Positions 7,946 through 14,387 of a stretch of 24,414 nt of DNA are shown piece by piece; position 1 is the first letter of the stretch; every line of letters starts with the position of its first letter. The notes under the pieces are model-generated. The model had not been told where the DNA came from. It was given only the letters and a program-made list of their open reading frames with translations, and ran no database searches. The position numbers and the translations under genes are program-made. The stretch covers positions 1-24,414 of IMG/VR virus record IMGVR_UViG_3300044681_001142; one strand, 5' to 3'. Origin of the DNA: a virus.

Positions 7946-8641
7946 TTATGTTTTCCAGACATTGTTGGGACTAATTCTTTTTCCAGTTTTGTCAACGAAT
8001 TCTTCTACTATAAAATTAGATAGACCTTCAATATCATCATCTGGCACACGCAATGGACTTGAAATTCCACTCAACACATAGGTATGAAGACACTGATCGG
8101 GAACGTAATTTAAACTATTTAGCATGTTCACGCCCACTTTTCCCCGGTATCCTCCCTCTGGTGATAGATAATGGACATTTGCCCCAAGAAAATATATTGT
8201 AGCTGTTTCTTGATTTATACTCATCTCTAAAATTTTTGACAAAGGAAACCTATCCCAATATGGATATCGATATGGATACAGTGCATCATACCCAAAAAAA
8301 TAAAACTTTCCAATTTCAAATCCGAAAGTATCTCCTAAGTCTGTGGTATCATAATTTTCTTGAATGGATGAAAGTTCAGCAAACATTTGGCTTCTATACC
8401 AATCAATAGACGTAAATTTTCCACCAAATGTTTCTTTTTTTCTTAAGATGATTCTTTCGGATGGCTTTAAAATATTTTCGTTTAATGTTTCCGGATCTTC
8501 ATCTTGCTGCTGTTTGCGATTTTTGTATTTTTCAAAAGCAACTCTATTCTTCCTAAGATTTTGTTCAAATCTTAGTTGTCGATTATAGCGACTATTTGGA
8601 TCCTGTATCTCTCTTAAAAGCCTATCTAAGTCTCTAGACAT
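7946..8641 (-). CDS. Conserved T4-like phage protein of unknown role, between gp4 and gp48
   Basis: A 231-residue protein. The first 50 residues are very basic and helical (RLLREIQDPNSRYNRQLRFE...). A central segment FEIGKFYFFGYDALYPYRYP, then WDRFPLSKILEM, then TATIYFLGANVHYLSP (about 148-163) is a pattern I remember from uncharacterised proteins of T4-like cyanophages, where FFxYxPK...YYDxFPL...GLNxHYL recurs. In T4, gp4 lies beside gp2 (DNA end protector) and gp53, so a head/DNA-end or baseplate role is possible from position alone, but I do not see gp2 similarity. It overlaps gp4 by one base. Confidence 0.7.
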   Translation of the reverse strand: MSRDLDRLLREIQDPNSRYNRQLRFEQNLRKNRVAFEKYKNRKQQQDEDPETLNENILKPSERIILRKKETFGGKFTSIDWYRSQMFAELSSIQENYDTTDLGDTFGFEIGKFYFFGYDALYPYRYPYWDRFPLSKILEMSINQETATIYFLGANVHYLSPEGGYRGKVGVNMLNSLNYVPDQCLHTYVLSGISSPLRVPDDDIEGLSNFIVEEFVDKTGKRISPNNVWKT

Positions 8642-9099
8642 TATACGTTAAGGTCATCTTCTGTTAAAATTTTAAATTCCATGAGCCTATCTTCACAATA
8701 TTCTTGTGCAGCTTTCCACTTTGCTTGATTTATTGCGTAATTCATACTTTCATTCAACCATCGTTTAGTTTTTCTTTTGGGTTGTTGGTCCGGCATACTT
8801 AATTTATATTTTGGCTTTATCTCTATTAAATATTTTTTAATGTTGCCATCTCTTTCTCTGGCCTTAATATAAAAGTCTACGAAGTATCTTCTATATTTTT
8901 GATTTACCGGACAAAAATATGGAATTACTACTTCTTCACTATTCCATTCTAAAATGGATGAATTTAGGTCGCAGTAATTCATAAACTTCAATTCCCAAGA
9001 AGATCTGTATATGATATTGGTTGGGTTTCCTTTGTATTTGGAATAGTTTTTGGGTGAAAATTTCCCAGAATAATACATATACATAGTTATATCCAACAT
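8641..9099 (-). CDS. 4: gp4-like head completion protein
   Basis: gp4 (also called gp50/gp4) acts on the filled head before tail joining in T4 and has a nuclease-like fold. The 152-residue protein matches T4 gp4 closely in the parts I remember: YYSGKFSPKNYSKYKGNPTN, then IIYRSSWELKFMNYCD, EEVVIPYFCPVNQKYRRYFVDFYIK, and KKYLIEIKPK; the D...E-x-K arrangement fits a PD-(D/E)XK-type core. The ATG at 9099 gives MLDITMYMYYSGKF; the in-frame ATGs at 9084 or 9078 (MYMYYSGKF, MYYSGKF) fit the family N-terminus better, and a late-promoter-like octamer at 9103-9110 would leave almost no leader for the 9099 start. Confidence 0.9.
   Translation of the reverse strand: MLDITMYMYYSGKFSPKNYSKYKGNPTNIIYRSSWELKFMNYCDLNSSILEWNSEEVVIPYFCPVNQKYRRYFVDFYIKARERDGNIKKYLIEIKPKYKLSMPDQQPKRKTKRWLNESMNYAINQAKWKAAQEYCEDRLMEFKILTEDDLNV
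9078..9085 (+). promoter_or_regulatory. Possible T4-type late promoter for the rightward gp54 block
   Basis: TATACATA matches the T4 late octamer TATAAATA at seven of eight positions and lies 26 bases upstream of the gp54 ATG, inside the 5' end of gp4 on the other strand. Transcription would start near 9097. Position is right for a divergent late promoter; sequence evidence alone is weak. Confidence 0.35.
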
Positions 9100-9102
9100 T
9101 AA

Positions 9103-9110
9103 TATTTAGA
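9103..9110 (-). promoter_or_regulatory. Possible T4-type late promoter for the leftward gp4-gp53 block
   Basis: On the minus strand this reads TCTAAATA, seven of eight matches to the T4 late -10 octamer TATAAATA. It lies just upstream of gp4, where a start for the leftward operon is needed. The match is imperfect and the region is AT-rich, so this is only a candidate. Confidence 0.35.
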
Positions 9111-9111
9111 A

Positions 9112-9930
9112 ATGTCTTCTAATCAGACATTATATTATCCAATAGAGAAAATAAAAAATACTTTTACGAAAGTTTCTATAACTTCGTTTTTTAAGGTTGC
9201 GTTTCCTATATCCAATAAAGGCAATACTGTTGGTCAAGGACTTTTAGATCGATTAGTATCTACTGGAGTTCTTAATACCAGTGATGCTCAGGGATTAGAT
9301 GCCATTGAGCATATTGAGTTATTGTGTTCAAATACTATTTTACCGGGACCTGCATTTAAAACTTCCGATACACTTGGAAATAGACAGGGAATTGTTGAAA
9401 AGGTTCCGTTATATAAACAGTATCCTGAACTTGCAATGACATTTTATGTTGATTCAAATCATGCTATTATAAAATTTTTTGAGGGCTGGACAAATTATAT
9501 AAATCCCCTTTATGGCAACAGTGGAGTGGAATTAATTCCTAATAATCTTGGTCAAAATGGCAATGAAGCTTTATATGAGAACGATTATTACCGCCTTCGT
9601 TACCCAAATGAATATACGCAAAATATTTTAGTTACTAAATTTGAACGTGACATGAATAGCGTTTACACTTCGGGAAATCGAATTGGGGTAAAGCAAAGTA
9701 ATCAATTGACATACAATTTTATACAAGCTTATCCAAACAATATTATTGCTTCTCCTGTAAGCTATAATGGGTCTGATATTCTTACCTATACGGTTACGTT
9801 TAATTACTCCAGATATGTGCTACAATCAACTCCTGAGAATAACGGAAAAACCGTTCTAATTAATGATGCAACAACACAAAAAGACTGGATTGATCCGGAT
9901 ATATATAATCCAGAAGTGCGTCCAGTATAA
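9112..9930 (+). CDS. 54: gp54-like baseplate tail-tube initiator
   Basis: gp54 polymerises on gp48 and starts tail-tube assembly. This 272-residue protein (T4: 320) has tail-tube fold features: KVSITSFFKVAFPI near the N-terminus, HIELLCSNTILPGPAF (about 64-79), then ELAMTFYVDSNHAIIKFFEG (about 106-125) and WTNYINPLY, the F-x-x-D...FFExWxxxI pattern shared by gp19/gp48/gp54. The C-terminal half (YRLRYPNEYTQNILVTKFER, then LTYNFIQAYPNNI, then ILTYTVTFNYSRYV) continues the beta-rich tube fold. It is the first gene of the rightward block and is divergent from gp4 with a gap of only 12 bases. Confidence 0.82.
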   Translation: MSSNQTLYYPIEKIKNTFTKVSITSFFKVAFPISNKGNTVGQGLLDRLVSTGVLNTSDAQGLDAIEHIELLCSNTILPGPAFKTSDTLGNRQGIVEKVPLYKQYPELAMTFYVDSNHAIIKFFEGWTNYINPLYGNSGVELIPNNLGQNGNEALYENDYYRLRYPNEYTQNILVTKFERDMNSVYTSGNRIGVKQSNQLTYNFIQAYPNNIIASPVSYNGSDILTYTVTFNYSRYVLQSTPENNGKTVLINDATTQKDWIDPDIYNPEVRPV

Positions 9931-9951
9931 ACAATTACCCCCTTGAGTTAT

Positions 9952-10677
9952 ATGCCATTACCAACACAAACTGCCCCACAATATGAACTTGTATTACCTT
10001 CAACCAAAAAGAAGATAAAATTTAGACCTTTTTTTGTCGGTGAAGAAAAAATATTAATAATGGCGTTAGAGACTAAAAATATATCTGAGATCTCTAGAGC
10101 GATTAAACAAGTTCTTCAAAATTGTATCATTACTAAAGGAATAAAGGTTGATGTTCTTCCTGCATTCGACATTGAGTACATATTCTTACAGATAAGATCT
10201 AAATCTATTGGAGAATCTATAGATATTGTCGTAACATGTGGAGACGATGGGGAAACAAAAGTTCCCGTAAATATTGCAATTGATGATATACAAGTAGTAT
10301 CCCCTGAAGGTCATTCTGACGTTGTTGATCTTCAAAATGGATATTTTATTAAAATGAGATATCCTTCACTATTGCAGTTTATTGAAAATAATTTTGATCT
10401 CGATAGAAGTTCAGTTAATAATGTAGATAAAAATCATAAGCTTGTTGCATCTTGTATTGATATGGTTTACAATGAATCAGAATGTTGGTCTGCTTCTGAT
10501 TGCACGGAAGAAGAACTTATTCAATATATTGAAAAATTGACACCAAATCAATACGCTAAAGTTGAAAAATTTTTTGAAACAATGCCAAAGCTTTCACATA
10601 CACTTGAGATTGTAAATCCAAATACTCAGGTAACTAATACAATTACTCTTGAGGGGCTAAACGATTTTTTCGGCTAG
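9952..10677 (+). CDS. 26: gp26-like baseplate hub/tail-assembly protein (upstream partner of a probable frameshift)
   Basis: A T4 gp26-family protein (241 residues from this start; T4: 208), needed for baseplate hub assembly. The N-terminus MPLPTQTAPQYELVLPSTKK then KIKFRPFFVGEEKIL fits cyanophage gp26, and VDVLPAFDIEYIFLQIRSKS is a conserved block. An in-frame TTG at 9943 would add three residues; I prefer the ATG at 9952 because it restores the usual family N-terminus. The last codons GAT TTT TTC GGC TAG contain a slippery heptamer T TTT TTC (10665-10671), and a -1 shift there enters the open gp51 frame, giving an extended 299-residue product, much like the G/GT tail-assembly chaperones of lambda. 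Confidence 0.85.
   Translation: MPLPTQTAPQYELVLPSTKKKIKFRPFFVGEEKILIMALETKNISEISRAIKQVLQNCIITKGIKVDVLPAFDIEYIFLQIRSKSIGESIDIVVTCGDDGETKVPVNIAIDDIQVVSPEGHSDVVDLQNGYFIKMRYPSLLQFIENNFDLDRSSVNNVDKNHKLVASCIDMVYNESECWSASDCTEEELIQYIEKLTPNQYAKVEKFFETMPKLSHTLEIVNPNTQVTNTITLEGLNDFFG
10651..10671 (+). promoter_or_regulatory. Candidate -1 ribosomal frameshift site at the end of gp26
   Basis: The heptamer T TTT TTC (10665-10671) is in the X XXY YYZ register with respect to gp26 and lies one codon before its stop. A Shine-Dalgarno-like GAGGGG (10651-10656) ends nine bases before the P-site codon, close to the spacing of the stimulator in dnaX. After a -1 shift the reading frame is open for 59 codons, encoding gp51. 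Efficiency and use in vivo cannot be read from sequence. Confidence 0.65.
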
Positions 10678-10850
10678 CCCTGGCAAAGGAAGATTTGGAG
10701 ACATATTATAGGATAAATTTTTCTCTTATGACCAACCATAAATATTCTTTGACTGAAATTGAAAATATGATTCCTTGGGAACGTGAAATTTATTTGGAAT
10801 TATTGAGACAGTACATTGAAGAACGAGAGGAAAAGTCTAGAAATGGCTGA
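10671..10850 (+). CDS. 51: gp51-like hub assembly protein, probably made as a -1 frameshift fusion with gp26
   Basis: This frame (entered at 10671 after the -1 shift) encodes 59 residues ending at TGA 10848-10850. It contains NFSLMTNHKYSLTEIENMIP then WEREIYLELLRQYIEE, the signature I recall for cyanophage gp51, the hub assembly catalyst. The frame has no ATG or GTG before the conserved AKEDLETYYRINFSL segment: only CTG (10680) and TTG (10695), with the first ATG at 10728 already inside the conserved part. This lack of a start, plus the slippery site, suggests expression as a gp26-gp51 fusion; re-initiation at TTG or ATG remains possible. It overlaps the next gene's ATG (10843) by eight bases. 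Confidence 0.75.
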   Translation, partial: RLALAKEDLETYYRINFSLMTNHKYSLTEIENMIPWEREIYLELLRQYIEEREEKSRNG

Positions 10851-12168
10851 ACCCAAAGCAATAAATTTAGATAAATTTTTTTCTGGGGAAACCACCAAAA
10901 CTTCCATTGCAACCGGGGCAGAGCAAAACTCAACTGTTCCAACAGAATCTGTAAGTATACCTAAATCAGCTTTAGTTGAAATATTAGAGACGATTAAGGA
11001 AACTACGGAAACTAATACCACTCAAGAAAAAATAATTGAACGTGAACGAACCGATGATGCAATACTTCGAGGAATGGTTGGAAGTTTGCAGCAACGATTT
11101 TTCTTTTTAGAAAGTGCATTTTTAAATTTAACTGGTAAATTTAATACTGAACTTCAAACGAGAAAACGTGAAGTTGAAAAACAGGAGCGGTTATTGTTAT
11201 CTCAATATGCGGAAGCCACTAAAATTTCCGATTCTGATTTAAAATCTTTAACTGGAGTAAACCGCCAGACTGATTCTGGTGAAGATTCTACCTTTGGTCT
11301 TTCAGAACAAGCATCAACAGGCGAAGAATCTGAAGGTGGAGTTGCAAATTTAGCAATGTTGGGGGCATTGGGATTAGGAGCTGCCGCTGCTGCTGCATTT
11401 GATGTTCCTTATTCCTCCGAAGGATCTGGAGCAACAGCATCTGCTGGAGTGTGGAAGCCTTTGTTAGATCTTATTGGCTCTGGAGAAGGACCGGGTGGAT
11501 ATGAATCTATGTACCCAAGCACTACCTTAAAGGGTGCAACAAGAATGACGATTGCTGAAGTTGCAAATAAAGCAACTGGAGCAGTTGGTAGATATCAAAA
11601 TATGCCAGAATACCTGATAAACCGGGCAATTGGAGCAGGATTAAATCCTCAAGTAGATCTCTATAGCCCGCAAAATCAAGATAAAATTGCAGTCTATACC
11701 ATTGAGCAAGAGGCCGGGGGAAGAGACTGGTTATCGGGAAATTATCCTGGCGGCGATGAAGCATTTGCCGATAGACTTGCAAATATTTGGGCCGCACTAA
11801 AGGGAAAAGATGGGGTTGGAAAATACGATGGATATGGTGGAAATAAGGCAACTATTGACTTCGATAAAACTTTAAAATCTTTACAGGAAGTTAAACAAAA
11901 TCAATATTCTGCTCCAGAATTGGGAAAACAGAGTAGTATAACAGCTTCCCCTCAATCAGTTAATACTGCCTCTGCGATAGAACAAAAATATTCCCCCACA
12001 TCATTTGGTCAGGATGTAAATCCTATAGTTTTGCCCATGGGAGGATCTCCTCAAATGGCAGCAAAAACTCAAATTTCATCAGGATCTGCAATTCCTGCCG
12101 GAGTTTCTAGAAACTTTAATAATCCGTACCCAGAAATAGTTCAGGCACATTTTAATATAATAGTATAA
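10843..12168 (+). CDS. Tail-associated lysozyme with GH104-like lytic transglycosylase domain
   Basis: Residues about 205-345 resemble the lambda R-type endolysin (GH104): catalytic-type Glu215 in GSGEGPGGYESMYP, ATGAVGRYQ (244-252) like the STGAGRYQ of lambda R, LYSPQNQDKIAVYTIEQE (273-290) like its FSPKSQDAVALQQIKE, and ANIWAALKGKDGVGKYDGYG like its SNIWASLPGAGYG. It should cut the glycan strand of peptidoglycan. The N-terminal 125 residues form a helical/coiled-coil region, followed by an Ala-rich hydrophobic stretch (about 167-187) that might be membrane-active or structural. An upstream in-frame TTG at 10816 exists; the ATG at 10843, preceded by GAGG, is preferred. Set among hub genes, it is likely a virion enzyme used during DNA entry, not a holin-dependent endolysin. 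Confidence 0.8.
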   Translation: MAEPKAINLDKFFSGETTKTSIATGAEQNSTVPTESVSIPKSALVEILETIKETTETNTTQEKIIERERTDDAILRGMVGSLQQRFFFLESAFLNLTGKFNTELQTRKREVEKQERLLLSQYAEATKISDSDLKSLTGVNRQTDSGEDSTFGLSEQASTGEESEGGVANLAMLGALGLGAAAAAAFDVPYSSEGSGATASAGVWKPLLDLIGSGEGPGGYESMYPSTTLKGATRMTIAEVANKATGAVGRYQNMPEYLINRAIGAGLNPQVDLYSPQNQDKIAVYTIEQEAGGRDWLSGNYPGGDEAFADRLANIWAALKGKDGVGKYDGYGGNKATIDFDKTLKSLQEVKQNQYSAPELGKQSSITASPQSVNTASAIEQKYSPTSFGQDVNPIVLPMGGSPQMAAKTQISSGSAIPAGVSRNFNNPYPEIVQAHFNIIV

Positions 12169-12169
12169 T

Positions 12170-13114
12170 ATGCTAAAAACTGCATTTAATCTTTACTCGG
12201 AATCTGTAATTGATACACTTAGTAATGAAGTAACTAATTTATTCAAATTGATACGAAGTTTTAGTCAAAATTATCAAAACGAAACTTCTTTTGTCCGAAG
12301 AAAGGAAGAAAAATTTTTAAAGCAATATGAATTTTTATTGGCAAAAAAGGAGAATAAGGTAAAATCGCTTAATCGAATTTCAGTAAAAAGAACTTCATAT
12401 TTTGAACTTCCGGCGAGAACGAAATCCTTAAGCCAATATTATCCGTTAGAAGAGCCGGATGATGAACGTGATGACAAACTTAATTTGGTTTCTGCAGCAG
12501 CATCTTCTGGGGCACTTTTGCCGAATGGGCTAAATGGTAGATTGAGTAATTCTCAATTAAAATCAGTTGGTGGAGGATTTAAATTGTGGATTCCTGCAGC
12601 AAATTCATATCTTGCTATGAAAGTTGATGCTGAGCGGGATGGAATATATTTTCAACTCTACAGTGCATACAGAACTTATGATGAGCAGCAGCAGCTAGTG
12701 AAAGATAAAGGTCTGTGGAGCCCAACTAATCCAGGAGCAGCTCCGCCTGGACAATCTGTTCACGGACTGGGTGCAGCAATTGATATTGGCCCGGAAGCGG
12801 CTCAAGAATGGATAAGAATAAATGGGAAAAAATATGGATGGGTTCCAACAGTTTCAAATGAACCTTGGCATTTCGAATATATCGGCGGAGGAGGATCTAC
12901 AACAGTTGAACCTCAAAAAGAATCATCGAAGCCAATTACTCAAAAAATATCAGCCGAGTCAAATTTTAAACCAATATTTTTAGTTTCCCAATCGCCAAAT
13001 CCTGTTTATGATTTAACTCAAAGTTCCAATAAAACTTCTCAATCTGCGGATCTAAATAACAGAATAAATACGGCATTTATACTTCAAATGCATTCTACTT
13101 ATGGTATTGGATAA
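12170..13114 (+). CDS. Virion M15-family (VanY/DD-peptidase-like) peptidoglycan peptidase
   Basis: The zinc-peptidase core is clear: SAYRTYDEQQQL (165-176), SVHGLGAAID (196-205) giving ligands His198 and Asp205, and EPWHFEY (231-237) giving catalytic Glu231 and ligand His234. This is the LAS/VanY arrangement of enzymes that cut peptidoglycan stem peptides. The N-terminal 75 residues are basic and helical, and the C-terminal 75 are Ser/Gln-rich and probably link it to the baseplate. The gene begins one base after the GH104-like gene ends and overlaps the next start by one base, so the two wall-cutting enzymes are made together in the hub operon. Confidence 0.88.
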   Translation: MLKTAFNLYSESVIDTLSNEVTNLFKLIRSFSQNYQNETSFVRRKEEKFLKQYEFLLAKKENKVKSLNRISVKRTSYFELPARTKSLSQYYPLEEPDDERDDKLNLVSAAASSGALLPNGLNGRLSNSQLKSVGGGFKLWIPAANSYLAMKVDAERDGIYFQLYSAYRTYDEQQQLVKDKGLWSPTNPGAAPPGQSVHGLGAAIDIGPEAAQEWIRINGKKYGWVPTVSNEPWHFEYIGGGGSTTVEPQKESSKPITQKISAESNFKPIFLVSQSPNPVYDLTQSSNKTSQSADLNNRINTAFILQMHSTYGIG

Positions 13115-14385
13115 TGTCGGCAGAGAATAATTATATAATTGATGAATTTAAATTAACTCCACTTTCCCCTGGAGCTAAACCAGTTGATATGTCAGAAAAT
13201 ACCATTTCATCTTTCTTGTATTTTGAAGATATTTTATCTCCAACAATTACAGCAAAGGTAAGTTTTGCAGTAGTCGATGTTACTTCTCAGCCGGGGGGAT
13301 TTGATGTTTTTGGTGGAGAGGAAATTAATTTTCAAATAACAGTTCCTAATTCTACTTCAAAATTAAATTTTACCACTAAGGGCCGAGGTTTATTTGTTCG
13401 TGGTGTTAGCGCAGATAAAACTTCAACATCTGGGGTATATTCTTTAGAACTAATAAGCCCAGAAGCCCTCAAGAATGAAACTGTGAGAATAAGTAATAGA
13501 TTCGAAACTACAATTGGAGACAGTGTTAAAAAAATATTTTCCACATTAACTACGACTAAAACTATAAATGTCGAAAATACTGTAAATAAGTATTCGTTTA
13601 TTGGAAATAATAAACGTCCCTTTGATTTAATAACCTGGTTGTGTCCAAAATCTGTTCCAGCCACATCGAGTGGATTTGGAAATGCTGGATATTTTTTCTA
13701 TGAAACTTTAGATGGGTATTTTTATGAAAGTGTTAATTCAATGATTTCTTCTCCGAGTGTATTTACGTACACTCAAACGGAAACAGTTACTCCATATAAC
13801 AATGAAAATCAATTTCGCATATTATCTTCGAGCATAACAAAAAATAATGATTTGTTGCAATCTTTGAGAATTGGTATGTATTCTAATGCAAGTCTTTTTT
13901 ATAATTTATATTCAAATCAGCTTACAAAGGTTGATTATAGCTTATCTAAAAAATTTAGCGATTCTTTAGCAACTTCATCAGGAAACACTAAAAGTCCAAA
14001 ACTCCCATTCTCTCTAGAAACATATCCATCTAGGTATTTGATCAGGACTTTAGATGTTGGAAATCTTACCTCCGCAGGAAAACTTGAAGATCAATCAAAT
14101 TTGCCTAAATATCAGGCAGAAGCAATTGTAAGATATAATTTATTATTCACACAACTTCTTAATATTGTAATACCTTGTAATTTAGATTTACGTGCTGGTC
14201 AAGTTATAACCTGCGAAATACCAGAATCAACGGCAAATCCAAATAATAAGACCTTTGAATCTCAGTATTCTGGAAATTATATGATAACCAATTTGTGCCA
14301 TAAATTTGAGGGAAATCAGTGCTTTACATATTTGACCTTAGTAAGAGATTCTTACGAAATTAAAACTAAATCTGAACAAATATAA
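13114..14385 (+). CDS. 27: gp27-like baseplate hub protein
   Basis: A 423-residue beta-rich protein just before the gp5-like gene, as expected for gp27 (T4: 391), which forms the trimeric torus holding gp5. The N-terminal FLYFEDILSPTITAKVSFAV (about 34-53) and later FGGEEINFQITVPN resemble the first tube-like domain of gp27/gpD hub proteins, and the C-terminal LNIVIPCNLDLRAGQVITCE (about 350-369) then GNYMITNLCHKFEG is the typical end of this family, where a flat profile domain is followed by a beta-strand pair. Overlap of one base with the upstream peptidase gene. Identity rests on pattern and order rather than strong motifs. Confidence 0.7.
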   Translation: MSAENNYIIDEFKLTPLSPGAKPVDMSENTISSFLYFEDILSPTITAKVSFAVVDVTSQPGGFDVFGGEEINFQITVPNSTSKLNFTTKGRGLFVRGVSADKTSTSGVYSLELISPEALKNETVRISNRFETTIGDSVKKIFSTLTTTKTINVENTVNKYSFIGNNKRPFDLITWLCPKSVPATSSGFGNAGYFFYETLDGYFYESVNSMISSPSVFTYTQTETVTPYNNENQFRILSSSITKNNDLLQSLRIGMYSNASLFYNLYSNQLTKVDYSLSKKFSDSLATSSGNTKSPKLPFSLETYPSRYLIRTLDVGNLTSAGKLEDQSNLPKYQAEAIVRYNLLFTQLLNIVIPCNLDLRAGQVITCEIPESTANPNNKTFESQYSGNYMITNLCHKFEGNQCFTYLTLVRDSYEIKTKSEQI

Positions 14386-14387
14386 AA

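Noticed and set aside
9943-9951. TTG at 9943 as gp26 start
   Set aside because: The ATG three codons later gives the usual family N-terminus and neither start has a strong ribosome-binding site.
10737-10744. CATAAATA as a late promoter
   Set aside because: One mismatch from the octamer, but it lies inside gp51 about 100 bases before the next gene, without a gap that needs a promoter.
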